A DNA stretch of 47,023 nt from positions 1 to 47,023 of the forward strand of contig CADDYX010000002.1 in NCBI GenBank assembly GCA_902810735.1. Reading direction: 5' to 3'. Position 1 is the first letter of the stretch, and every line of letters begins with the position of its first letter. Both the position numbers and the translations under genes were made by a program. Positions 25,566 to 32,814 of this stretch are shown one piece after another. Source of the DNA: Verrucomicrobiota bacterium. Lineage in GTDB: Bacteria > Verrucomicrobiota > Verrucomicrobiia > Chthoniobacterales > UBA10450. Below the pieces are notes generated by a model. That model did not search any database and was not told the origin of the DNA. It was given only the letters and a program-made list of their open reading frames with translations.

Positions 25566-26225
25566 TCATTCGAAGAAAATGAAACCGTAGTCGCCGGTAT
25601 ATCCGCAGTGATGAAAAACCCAGAGCCACTCTTCCGGAGTAAAAAAGCATTCGCAGGTTAGCTGCCAGTCGAGCAGATTTACCTTCTCGGATTCGTTGCG
25701 GTACGAATCGGTTACGACGTACTTGCGTTTTCCGACGCGCTCGAATTCGCGCAACGCCGTCTCGAGCTGAGGCAGACGCAAATTGTGAACGGTATTGATC
25801 GACACGACAAGGTCAAAGCTGCCTGCAGCGTAGGGGAGTGCCACCGCGTCGGCGACGCGAAGATGCGGTTTTACTTCCGGCATTGCATTGGCGATCGCGT
25901 ATTCGGAAATGTCGATGCCGGACACTTGCAAACCAGGTAGCACCTTGAGGAGATCATGCACCAGAAAACCTTTCGCGCAGCCCACGTCGAGCACGCGGTC
26001 ACCTGGGCAAAGGCGATAGTGTTTCACGATCGATGCGGCGACAGGCAGCCACCGGCCATCATACGAATAGCCGCCGTAACCGTAACGCCGATCGCCATCG
26101 AAGTATTCAAATCCGAAGGCTTTTGCTTTGGTCGCACAGCTGGCCTTGTCCTCACCAGCGAACCGGCCGCGATAATCGCGCGTTGTCGCCCGATGCAGCG
26201 GCTGGATAAAATCAAGACATGTCAC
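25566..26225 (-). CDS. Class I SAM methyltransferase
   Basis: 219 residues with a GTG start (26225-26223). After a Tyr/Gly-rich N-terminal segment (YGYGGYSYDGRW), motif I is VLDVGCAKGFL, then GIDIS and SFDLVVSINTVHNL. The acceptor is not identifiable. The gene begins 16 bp after the E1-beta-like gene, in the same operon, so it probably modifies the same sugar or glycan. Confidence 0.78.
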   Translation of the reverse strand: MTCLDFIQPLHRATTRDYRGRFAGEDKASCATKAKAFGFEYFDGDRRYGYGGYSYDGRWLPVAASIVKHYRLCPGDRVLDVGCAKGFLVHDLLKVLPGLQVSGIDISEYAIANAMPEVKPHLRVADAVALPYAAGSFDLVVSINTVHNLRLPQLETALREFERVGKRKYVVTDSYRNESEKVNLLDWQLTCECFFTPEEWLWVFHHCGYTGDYGFIFFE

Positions 26226-26241
26226 AGCTATAGCATCTGAA

Positions 26242-27219
26242 CTACGAAACAGCTTGTTTCAGTGCGACGACGAGATCGTCGTCAGCTGGGTAGTATCTGG
26301 GCTCGAGGGCCATGCTCATCGGTGTGTGGCTGTCCGGCAAGGTAACGCGAATCGGTTTGGCTCTGAGTTGATCCCCGATTTCCTCGGAGACGCTGGTAAT
26401 AATTTCAGCGGCGGCGCCGAATGAATGCCACGCCGGGTCCGCGACGACGAGCCTTCGCGTTTTCGCAACTGATTGGCAGATCGAGTGGCGATCGAGCGGC
26501 GTGAGGGTGCGGGGATCTAGCACTTCGACATCGATTCCTTCTTTCTCAAGCAGGGTTGCGGCGCGAAGGGCGATTGGCACCATGCTGCCGATTGCTACAA
26601 GGGTTACGTCTCGACCGTGGCGGCGAACCACTGCCTGACCAAATCGTACGCGGTAGGGCTGCTCTGGCACGTGATCCGTCATAGAGTAGAGACCGCGACC
26701 CTCCACGAAAATAGTCGGCGTCTCACCCAGGATGCTTTCGAGAAGGAGTCCTTTGATGTCGTAAGCGGTCGACGGAACAGCAACGCGCAGGCCGGGCAGA
26801 TGAGCAAACCAGGCGTGCAGGCTCTTCGAGTGTTGCGGTCCCTGGCCCCAACCTTTGCCAACAATAGTTCGGATCGTTACCGGCATCGCCGATTTGCCGT
26901 TTGATTTGAAACGCCAGAGTGCCAGCCAGTTTGTAATCGCGTCGAGCGAGTAGATCATGAAGTCCAACCTTTGGTGGCACACCACGGGCCGCAGGCCGGT
27001 AAGCGCCGCCCCCATGGCAGTCGCAGTCATCAGGTTCTCGGCCACGGGAAAGTCTTGCACGCGCTCGGTCCCGTACTTGGTGACAAGACCGGTTGTGGTC
27101 CCGAAGATGCCGGACTGGGTATCGACCAGCTGACCCAAAACGACCACCTTGTCACACAGCGCCATCGCCTGGTCGGTCGCTTCGAGGATCGCATTGGCGT
27201 ATGAAAGCTGCCGAGCCAT
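26242..27219 (-). CDS. Thiamine-diphosphate enzyme, E1 beta-type subunit
   Basis: 325 residues of the 2-oxoacid dehydrogenase E1 beta / transketolase C-terminal type. The TPP-activating Glu61 lies in FPVAEN, and a transketolase-like C-terminal domain begins near residue 200 (VTLVAIGSMVPIALRAA). It should pair with the alpha-type subunit encoded 32 bp upstream. No E2 acyltransferase or E3 lipoamide dehydrogenase is present, so a stand-alone decarboxylase/ligase or C2-transferase role on a sugar is plausible. A classical pyruvate or acetoin dehydrogenase is less likely in this setting. Confidence 0.85.
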   Translation of the reverse strand: MARQLSYANAILEATDQAMALCDKVVVLGQLVDTQSGIFGTTTGLVTKYGTERVQDFPVAENLMTATAMGAALTGLRPVVCHQRLDFMIYSLDAITNWLALWRFKSNGKSAMPVTIRTIVGKGWGQGPQHSKSLHAWFAHLPGLRVAVPSTAYDIKGLLLESILGETPTIFVEGRGLYSMTDHVPEQPYRVRFGQAVVRRHGRDVTLVAIGSMVPIALRAATLLEKEGIDVEVLDPRTLTPLDRHSICQSVAKTRRLVVADPAWHSFGAAAEIITSVSEEIGDQLRAKPIRVTLPDSHTPMSMALEPRYYPADDDLVVALKQAVS

Positions 27220-27251
27220 CGGAAAGTTATGCGAACTCGCAGGCGCGAACG

Positions 27252-28382
27252 CTAGTACGGCCCGAGCTTCGCGTCCGCCTGATAATGGTCAAAATTCCCG
27301 CCTGCGGCGGTACCGAGCAGCGCATCGGCCAACGGGCTAGCGTCTTCATACGTCATGCGGTGCCAATCGGTGTCAGTGGGAAAGGCGCTGTCCTTGGCAA
27401 ACTGGAAATTCGCGGCAATTTCACCGGCTATCTCCTGCTCGATCGCATCCTTCTCATCGTCGTTGAGCCAGTGCTGTAACCGCAGTTTGTTCTCAAACAG
27501 TGCGATCGGGCAGTTAGTCTTCCAGAATGCGATTTCATCGCCTGAACGATAAGCATTGGCGCTGTCGTCTTCCGGTCCTACGTGGCTGTTCCAGCGGTAG
27601 GTGTAGGCCTCGACTAGCACCGGACCGTCACCCTCACGCAAACGTGAAATTTCGGTGTGCAACGTGCGCCAGGCGAGCGCCACGTCATTGCCGAAGATTT
27701 GTGTCGCGCGCACTCCAAAAGGTGTTACGCGCTCGACAATGTTATCCTCCGCCTGACGTTTCAGCTGATCGGAGAAGGTAGCGTAGCGGTTGTTCTCAAT
27801 GACAAACAGGATCGGCAAACGTTTCTTTCCCGAGTAGTTCATTGCTTCCCAGAACGCGCCTTCATCCGTCGCGCCTTCGCCGAAGCCGGAGATGCTGATC
27901 TGCCGCGTCTTCGCATGCTGAAAGCCGAAAGCGGCGCCGACTGCGATACTGACCGCGCCAGCAAGGATGGCACCGCTATAAAAGTGCGATCCTGAGTGCG
28001 AGATGTCTTGCGATCCGGCCTTACCGCCGTTTGCACCGGTCTCCCGGCCGTAGATTTCGGCGAACAGCTCGCGCATTGGCGCCCCTTTGGCAAAGTAGTA
28101 CCCGTGCGACCGGTGATGGCTGAACATGAAATCGTCTGGCCGCACCAACGCTGAAAGCGCGGCGGGAACAGCTTCCTGGCCGATGCAAAAATGAATCGGG
28201 CAGCGCATCTCCTCTGCCGGGTGATACTCGCGATGCAGCGCCTCCTCTGTACGACGCAAGCGCAGCATCTGGCTATAAAGCGTCAGCGCGAGATCTTTGT
28301 CGATCCCGTGAAGGTCGACTGCCTCATACCGGCCGATTTGAGTGATCGTCCGATGACTCAGCCGAGAAGGCGCCGCGTTCAT
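27252..28382 (-). CDS. Thiamine-diphosphate enzyme, E1 alpha-type subunit
   Basis: 376 residues from the ATG at 28382, which overlaps the Nudix stop (ATGA). A longer in-frame start at 28502 lies inside the Nudix gene and is not needed. The E1 alpha fold is clear: HHRSHGYYFAKG (89-100), the TPP/Mg loop GEGATDEG (168-175) and the closing IENNRY with Asn197-Asn198. GEG instead of GDG is also found in branched-chain E1 alpha subunits, so it is not a defect. It forms a heterotetramer with the beta-type partner by analogy. Confidence 0.85.
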   Translation of the reverse strand: MNAAPSRLSHRTITQIGRYEAVDLHGIDKDLALTLYSQMLRLRRTEEALHREYHPAEEMRCPIHFCIGQEAVPAALSALVRPDDFMFSHHRSHGYYFAKGAPMRELFAEIYGRETGANGGKAGSQDISHSGSHFYSGAILAGAVSIAVGAAFGFQHAKTRQISISGFGEGATDEGAFWEAMNYSGKKRLPILFVIENNRYATFSDQLKRQAEDNIVERVTPFGVRATQIFGNDVALAWRTLHTEISRLREGDGPVLVEAYTYRWNSHVGPEDDSANAYRSGDEIAFWKTNCPIALFENKLRLQHWLNDDEKDAIEQEIAGEIAANFQFAKDSAFPTDTDWHRMTYEDASPLADALLGTAAGGNFDHYQADAKLGPY

Positions 28383-28819
28383 AGTTGCGATGCGGGCTGC
28401 GCAGCGATGCCAAGGTCCCACACCCGGCCGAGATAATCGCGGTGTTTCAGGCTTAACAACTCCGACCGCGGGACAAAGCGCAATGCCTGACCTTCGCGGC
28501 ATTCAATCCGCTGCTGGCCGTCATATGTTTCCCAAAAGAAGATCAAGTCTGTGTCGTTATTGTCGCTCCGCTGAGACGCATTCAGTCGAAGAAGCGGTTG
28601 CAGATTTGTGCAGCGATAGGCTGTCTCTTCATAAAACTCGCGAATCGCACCTGTCTTCGCGCTTTCACCCGGTTCAAGGTGGCCGCCTGGCAAGGCCCAG
28701 AAACCCGGATCGTTGATAGTTGGAGAATCGTCACGCAGCTGGAGCAAGGCAGCGCGGTCAGAGCGCAGCAGCAAAACTCCGACGACGCTTTTGGTGATGG
28801 TGACAACGGGCGCAGGCAC
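28379..28819 (-). CDS. Nudix hydrolase-family protein
   Basis: 146 residues from a GTG at 28819. The Nudix box spans residues 46-68: Gly46, Glu52, Arg60-Glu61 and Glu64-Glu65 fit the GX5EX7REUXEE pattern, but the usual Gly near the end is Ala67. Its position inside an NDP-sugar operon suggests hydrolysis of a nucleoside-diphosphate sugar, as for GDP-mannose mannosyl hydrolases, or clean-up of misactivated sugars. Coupled to the E1 alpha gene, and 15 bp from the preceding SDR. Confidence 0.85.
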   Translation of the reverse strand: MPAPVVTITKSVVGVLLLRSDRAALLQLRDDSPTINDPGFWALPGGHLEPGESAKTGAIREFYEETAYRCTNLQPLLRLNASQRSDNNDTDLIFFWETYDGQQRIECREGQALRFVPRSELLSLKHRDYLGRVWDLGIAAQPASQL

Positions 28820-28834
28820 GGGGAAGCCAATGAT

Positions 28835-29776
28835 TCAGTCCCGCTGTGGCTCTGTCAAACGTCGCAAAGATTCCGCAATGCCTTCCGCGAGAGGCGTGGG
28901 CGTGAAATCCGGAAATACGCGAATCCGTTCCGTCACATCGAAATGCCGATGAGTGACGGCTCCCGAAGCGGGAACGTGCTCGACTTCAACGTCGTCGCCC
29001 ACGAGGTCGGTAATGATGGAGGCGACGGCGCGGAATGGCACGGCCGCTCCGCTCGCGGCATTGATAGTACCAGCACATCGGTGCTTCAGGCAGAGGATGA
29101 GCAGATGCGCGACATCTTCGATGTACACGTGGTCGCGGGTCTCGTCTCCAGCGCCGAACAGCGTGATTTTGCGCTCGCGCATCGCCGCGCGCAGAAAACG
29201 GTTTGGGCCGTAGCTGTTGTGCGTGTCGCCTGCGCCGTAAATTGCGCAGGGGCGCACGATGCAGACGGGGATGCTTGTTCGTTCAGCTGTCGCCGCGATG
29301 ATCTGCTCGCGTGCCACGTGCATCAAACCGTAGAGATCACGCGGTTCGAGCGCGGACGATTCGCGGATTAACGTTTCACGCGAGCCGTAGACAGCATCCG
29401 AGCTGATGTAGATGAGGTGAGCGCACGCAGAACCTTGGAGCGCCTCGGCAAGATGCTGAGCCATCTGGAGATTCTTCATCAACGTCGAGACGTCCCGCCC
29501 TTTGTCCGGTGTCAACGCTGACGTGACGACCAACGCGTCGTCGGGGCGCAACTCCGCCTGAATCTGCTTTACGCTCGCTGGCCGAAGCAGATCGATTTCA
29601 CGCGAGCTGATTGCGCGATGCTCGATTTTCTCACGTGCAAGTGCCCGCGCGAGCGCACTCGCGATGAATCCGGACGACCCGAAAAGAACCACGCGCGCCG
29701 GTGGGGCGGCTATCGTTTGCAGGCGTTGGACCACGGGATCAGCAGCCGAGTTGGTGAGGCGCAAATCCCGACGCAA
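28835..29776 (-). CDS. NAD-dependent epimerase/dehydratase-like SDR, copy 1
   Basis: Up to 313 residues. A GTG at 29731 would give 298 and avoid the 38-bp overlap with the upstream gene, so the start is uncertain. Extended-SDR features are the FGSSGFIAS nucleotide loop, IYISSDAVYG and YGPNRFL. The catalytic YxxxK is Tyr149-x-x-x-His153, so lysine is missing. It is clearly paralogous to the SDR at 31004-31897, sharing NxYGPNRF and FGAGxExRDHV. It could reduce or epimerise an activated sugar by altered chemistry, or be a structural partner. Confidence 0.75.
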   Translation of the reverse strand: MRRDLRLTNSAADPVVQRLQTIAAPPARVVLFGSSGFIASALARALAREKIEHRAISSREIDLLRPASVKQIQAELRPDDALVVTSALTPDKGRDVSTLMKNLQMAQHLAEALQGSACAHLIYISSDAVYGSRETLIRESSALEPRDLYGLMHVAREQIIAATAERTSIPVCIVRPCAIYGAGDTHNSYGPNRFLRAAMRERKITLFGAGDETRDHVYIEDVAHLLILCLKHRCAGTINAASGAAVPFRAVASIITDLVGDDVEVEHVPASGAVTHRHFDVTERIRVFPDFTPTPLAEGIAESLRRLTEPQRD

Positions 29777-31007
29777 CGCACGCTGTGCGATCGAGCAGTC
29801 GAAACGGGTCGATTATGACGTCGCCGCGCAACGCGCGACGCAGGATTGCGGGGTCGACGCCGCGGAACTCGCGCCAGGGCGTCATGATGATCAAAGCGTC
29901 GGCGTTCGTGCACGCATCCAGTGCTGAAGCGGCGATCGATAGGTTCGGCACGCATCGCGAGAGTGATTTCACCTGCGGATCGTAGGCAATTTTCTCGAAC
30001 GCCCCGAGTGATTCGGCGAGCGCGACAGCCGGCGAATTTTTGACGGAGTGCGTGTCCTGTTTGTAAGCGAGGCCCCAAAACGCGAGTCGTGGTTTCGGAT
30101 TCTGCGAAAGCACATGTGCGTGCACCTGGCGCAGCGCCCAGTCGCGGCGGTAACGGCTGTTCGATTGCCACGCAGCGACGACAGCCGCATCCGTCCCGTG
30201 CTGCGCCGCGAGCGCCTGAACGGTGACGAGATCGCGTTCCAGATTTCCGCCCGCAATCCCGAGTCCGGGGCCGAGATACGCGTGTGGCCCGATCCGTTTG
30301 TCGAGCCGCAGCGCGGGCGCGATCTCTTCCCAATCAGCGCCGATGCGTTCGCACAGCTCGGCGAGCGTGTTGGTGGTAGCGACGGACGAGACGAGAAAAC
30401 AGTTGATTGCGATCTTTGCCAGTTCTGCGCTTTCGAAACGCATGACGAGCACCGGGCATCCAAAAGCTTCATGCCAGCGGTTGAGCTGCGGCGGAAGCGC
30501 GACGGCAGGATCCGCGGCGCCGACGATAAACCGCTCCGGTTCCATTGCCCGTTCCACTGCGCGCCCGAAGATCAGCGTCTCAACCTGATAATAGAACGCG
30601 GCGGCCGAGCGTGAACGCAACCGGCGGCACAGGTTGCGCATGTAACCGGGTGCGACCTGGCTCAGCACGACGGCGACGCTGCCGCCTGCGAGATGTGGTG
30701 CCGTCGCGTCGACGAGTGCACTCAGAGGACCGAGGTCGCTTTCGTTGCGCTCATTCGTGCGCACATCGAGCGAGTAGAAAACGAGGTCGCATGCGCTGAG
30801 CTCGGCTGCGGCAGAGCTGTATCGAATCCGGCCGCGATGTTGCGCAAACAATTCCGCGAAACCGGGCTCCTCGATTGGAAATTCGCCGGCGCTACAGCGC
30901 GCCGTGAGCGCTGGATCGGCATCATACGCCAGCACGTCGAAGCCGCGTGCCGCCGTGGCGAGACTGTAGTTTAGTCCGAGGTGCGAAAGGCCGATGAAAC
31001 CGATCAT
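29739..31007 (-). CDS. UDP-glucose/GDP-mannose dehydrogenase-like protein lacking catalytic Cys
   Basis: 422 residues with the full three-domain layout: N-terminal Rossmann (IGFIGLSHLG), a central helix with the conserved Lys in ELAKIAIN, and a C-terminal FWGLAYKQDTHSVKNSP. In true nucleotide-sugar dehydrogenases a Cys in a GGSCFPKD-type motif forms the thiohemiacetal. Here the region reads GIAGGNLERD with Asn255 at that place. Four-electron oxidation to a uronic acid is therefore unlikely; a two-electron oxidation or another NAD role is possible. It sits between two paralogous SDRs, coupled to one by ATGA. Confidence 0.8.
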   Translation of the reverse strand: MIGFIGLSHLGLNYSLATAARGFDVLAYDADPALTARCSAGEFPIEEPGFAELFAQHRGRIRYSSAAAELSACDLVFYSLDVRTNERNESDLGPLSALVDATAPHLAGGSVAVVLSQVAPGYMRNLCRRLRSRSAAAFYYQVETLIFGRAVERAMEPERFIVGAADPAVALPPQLNRWHEAFGCPVLVMRFESAELAKIAINCFLVSSVATTNTLAELCERIGADWEEIAPALRLDKRIGPHAYLGPGLGIAGGNLERDLVTVQALAAQHGTDAAVVAAWQSNSRYRRDWALRQVHAHVLSQNPKPRLAFWGLAYKQDTHSVKNSPAVALAESLGAFEKIAYDPQVKSLSRCVPNLSIAASALDACTNADALIIMTPWREFRGVDPAILRRALRGDVIIDPFRLLDRTACVASGFAPHQLGC

Positions 31008-31897
31008 TGGTCGGTCACCTGCCGGTGATCAGCGCAAATCCGCGCCAGACCTTCCTGCCATCCGGTAAACGCGAACCCGGGGAATGCGGTCGCCGCTGCG
31101 CTTGGAGCGAAGGCGCGCAGTCCATTGTGCGGCATTGGGCCAACCCGCGGAGAACCCTTGATCGCGACGCGTTGCGGAAATTGATCCGCAATGTATTCCG
31201 CCAAAGTGCGAAACGAGACGGCCTCACCCGTAACGGCATTCACGATACCGGCGCTGCGATGCAGCACGATGCGCGCTACCAATTCTCCCACATCATCTAC
31301 CCACACGTGGTCGCGCCGTTCCTCGCCTGCGCCGAACAGGACAATCTCTTTGCCTTCCGCCGCCAGCCGCCGGAAACGATTTGGACCGTAGCCGTTGTGC
31401 GGATCGTCAATGCCGTAAGTGAGTGTCGGCCGGACAATCGCTAGCGGTCCGGAAAATTCGCTCCGCAGCATCACTTCGCGCGAGAGATGCATAACACCGT
31501 GCAGACTGCCAGGCTCGGCGCAGGATTCTTCCGACAGCGGTTCGGCCGAATCCTTGTAAACCGCGTCCGAACTAACATAAATCACGTGGTCAACCGGCTG
31601 GCGTGCTAACGCGGCGCATACCGCTTCGGCCATCCGAATGTTTTGCGTCAGCATGGCTGGCGTCTTGCACGGTGCACGCGCGGAAACGAAGACGAGCGCG
31701 TCGCCTGGCCGTAGCAGCGCGGTAAGACGATCCGCGGCGTCGACCGCGAGCAGATCGCAATCTTGCCGAGTCACTCGCGTGACTGTGGCCCCGGCAGCTT
31801 CAAGACGCCGCGCGGCCGCTCCGCCGATGAATCCTCCCGCACCGAGGATAACAACGCGAGCCGGCTTCCGCGGCGAGACGTGCAGATTCTCGAGCAT
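31004..31897 (-). CDS. NAD-dependent epimerase/dehydratase-like SDR, copy 2
   Basis: 297 residues, extended SDR: VVILGAGGFIGGAA at 15-28, IYVSSDAVY at 106-114, then NGYGPNRF and a conserved FGAGEERRDHV. The YxxxK catalytic pair is replaced by His133-x-x-x-His137, so both Tyr and Lys are changed. It is paralogous to the SDR at 28835-29776 and separated from it only by the dehydrogenase-like gene. Its stop overlaps that gene's ATG, and it begins 2 bp after the Gfo/Idh/MocA gene. The reaction is unknown. Confidence 0.75.
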   Translation of the reverse strand: MLENLHVSPRKPARVVILGAGGFIGGAAARRLEAAGATVTRVTRQDCDLLAVDAADRLTALLRPGDALVFVSARAPCKTPAMLTQNIRMAEAVCAALARQPVDHVIYVSSDAVYKDSAEPLSEESCAEPGSLHGVMHLSREVMLRSEFSGPLAIVRPTLTYGIDDPHNGYGPNRFRRLAAEGKEIVLFGAGEERRDHVWVDDVGELVARIVLHRSAGIVNAVTGEAVSFRTLAEYIADQFPQRVAIKGSPRVGPMPHNGLRAFAPSAAATAFPGFAFTGWQEGLARICADHRQVTDQ

Positions 31898-31899
31898 CG

Positions 31900-32814
31900 C
31901 TAATTGCAGGCGATCAACTCGGCAAGTTCGCTGATTTTTTCAGCGATCCAGAGGTCGTTCTCGAGATTCGTGCCGCCTGTTTTGCAAAGCTCGAGGAAAT
32001 GCTGGTACTCCAGCTGCCATGTCGGATCCGGCTGCTCGAGCGTTTCCACCGTTTCACTGGGGCGTCCGCTCGGCAGCACGCGCGTGCGGACAGTCAGCGT
32101 GCTCGGCCCCCATTTGCAGAGGCAGTCAATGTGAGCACTGCCGCGTTCGCCAAAAACGTCGAGGCGGAACGTGTTGCGCCACGAGAGCAGCGTCGCTTCC
32201 ATCTCCAGCACGCGTTTTCCGCGGTAGCCGAAGAGCACGTGGTCGGCGGCTTTGTTTTCAAAACGATCTGCGCTCCAGACCTGCCCTTTCTCGGGGTGCG
32301 GCCCGAAAAGAAAATGCGCCATATCGAGCATGTGCGAACCGAGGTCGGAGAAAACCCCGAGGCCTTTGTCCCGCCATGGCGAGTTGCGGACGTCACGTGC
32401 GGTGCCGTTACCGTAGAAGAATTTCGCGAAATACGTTTGCCCGAGTGTCTCGGCTTCGAGAATGCGTTTAAGCGCGGCAATGTGAGGCTCAAAACGGTGA
32501 TTGTAAGCGGTGTAGCACGCGGCGCCGTTCGACTGCGACAGCTCGATCAACTCGCGAATTTCACCTTCACGCCCGAGCAGCGGTTTCTCGACCAATGCAT
32601 GTTTGCCGTTTGCGAGTAGATAACGCAGGATCGCGCCTTTTTCCTGATCGGGAACACAGACGCACGCAGCGTCGTAGCACGACAGCGGCACCTCGTCGAT
32701 GTGTCGGAAATCGACACCGGCCGCGACGGGATCGACGACGGCTACGACCTGTTCGGCGGCGATCGCGCGGCGTTTCCGGCCTTGCACGCCGAGGCCGACG
32801 ATCACCACTCTCAT
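31900..32814 (-). CDS. Gfo/Idh/MocA-family oxidoreductase
   Basis: 304 residues. An N-terminal Rossmann fold (VVIVGLGVQG) is followed by the family's LVEKPLLG motif with the catalytic Lys and YNHRF. The C-terminal beta-sheet domain carries DLGSHMLDMAHFLFG, whose Asp/His are typical active-site residues. Members oxidise or reduce sugar hydroxyl/keto groups with NAD(P). The ATG overlaps the stop of the nucleotidyltransferase-kinase gene (ATGA, 32811-32814), linking it to activated-sugar formation. Confidence 0.85.
   Translation of the reverse strand: MRVVIVGLGVQGRKRRAIAAEQVVAVVDPVAAGVDFRHIDEVPLSCYDAACVCVPDQEKGAILRYLLANGKHALVEKPLLGREGEIRELIELSQSNGAACYTAYNHRFEPHIAALKRILEAETLGQTYFAKFFYGNGTARDVRNSPWRDKGLGVFSDLGSHMLDMAHFLFGPHPEKGQVWSADRFENKAADHVLFGYRGKRVLEMEATLLSWRNTFRLDVFGERGSAHIDCLCKWGPSTLTVRTRVLPSGRPSETVETLEQPDPTWQLEYQHFLELCKTGGTNLENDLWIAEKISELAELIACN

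Noticed and set aside
27252-28382. GEG in place of GDG as a broken TPP site in E1 alpha
   Set aside because: Branched-chain 2-oxoacid E1 alpha subunits also have GEG, so it is a natural variant.
28598-29371. 257-codon open frame on the plus strand
   Set aside because: Antisense to both the Nudix gene and SDR copy 1, which have strong motifs.
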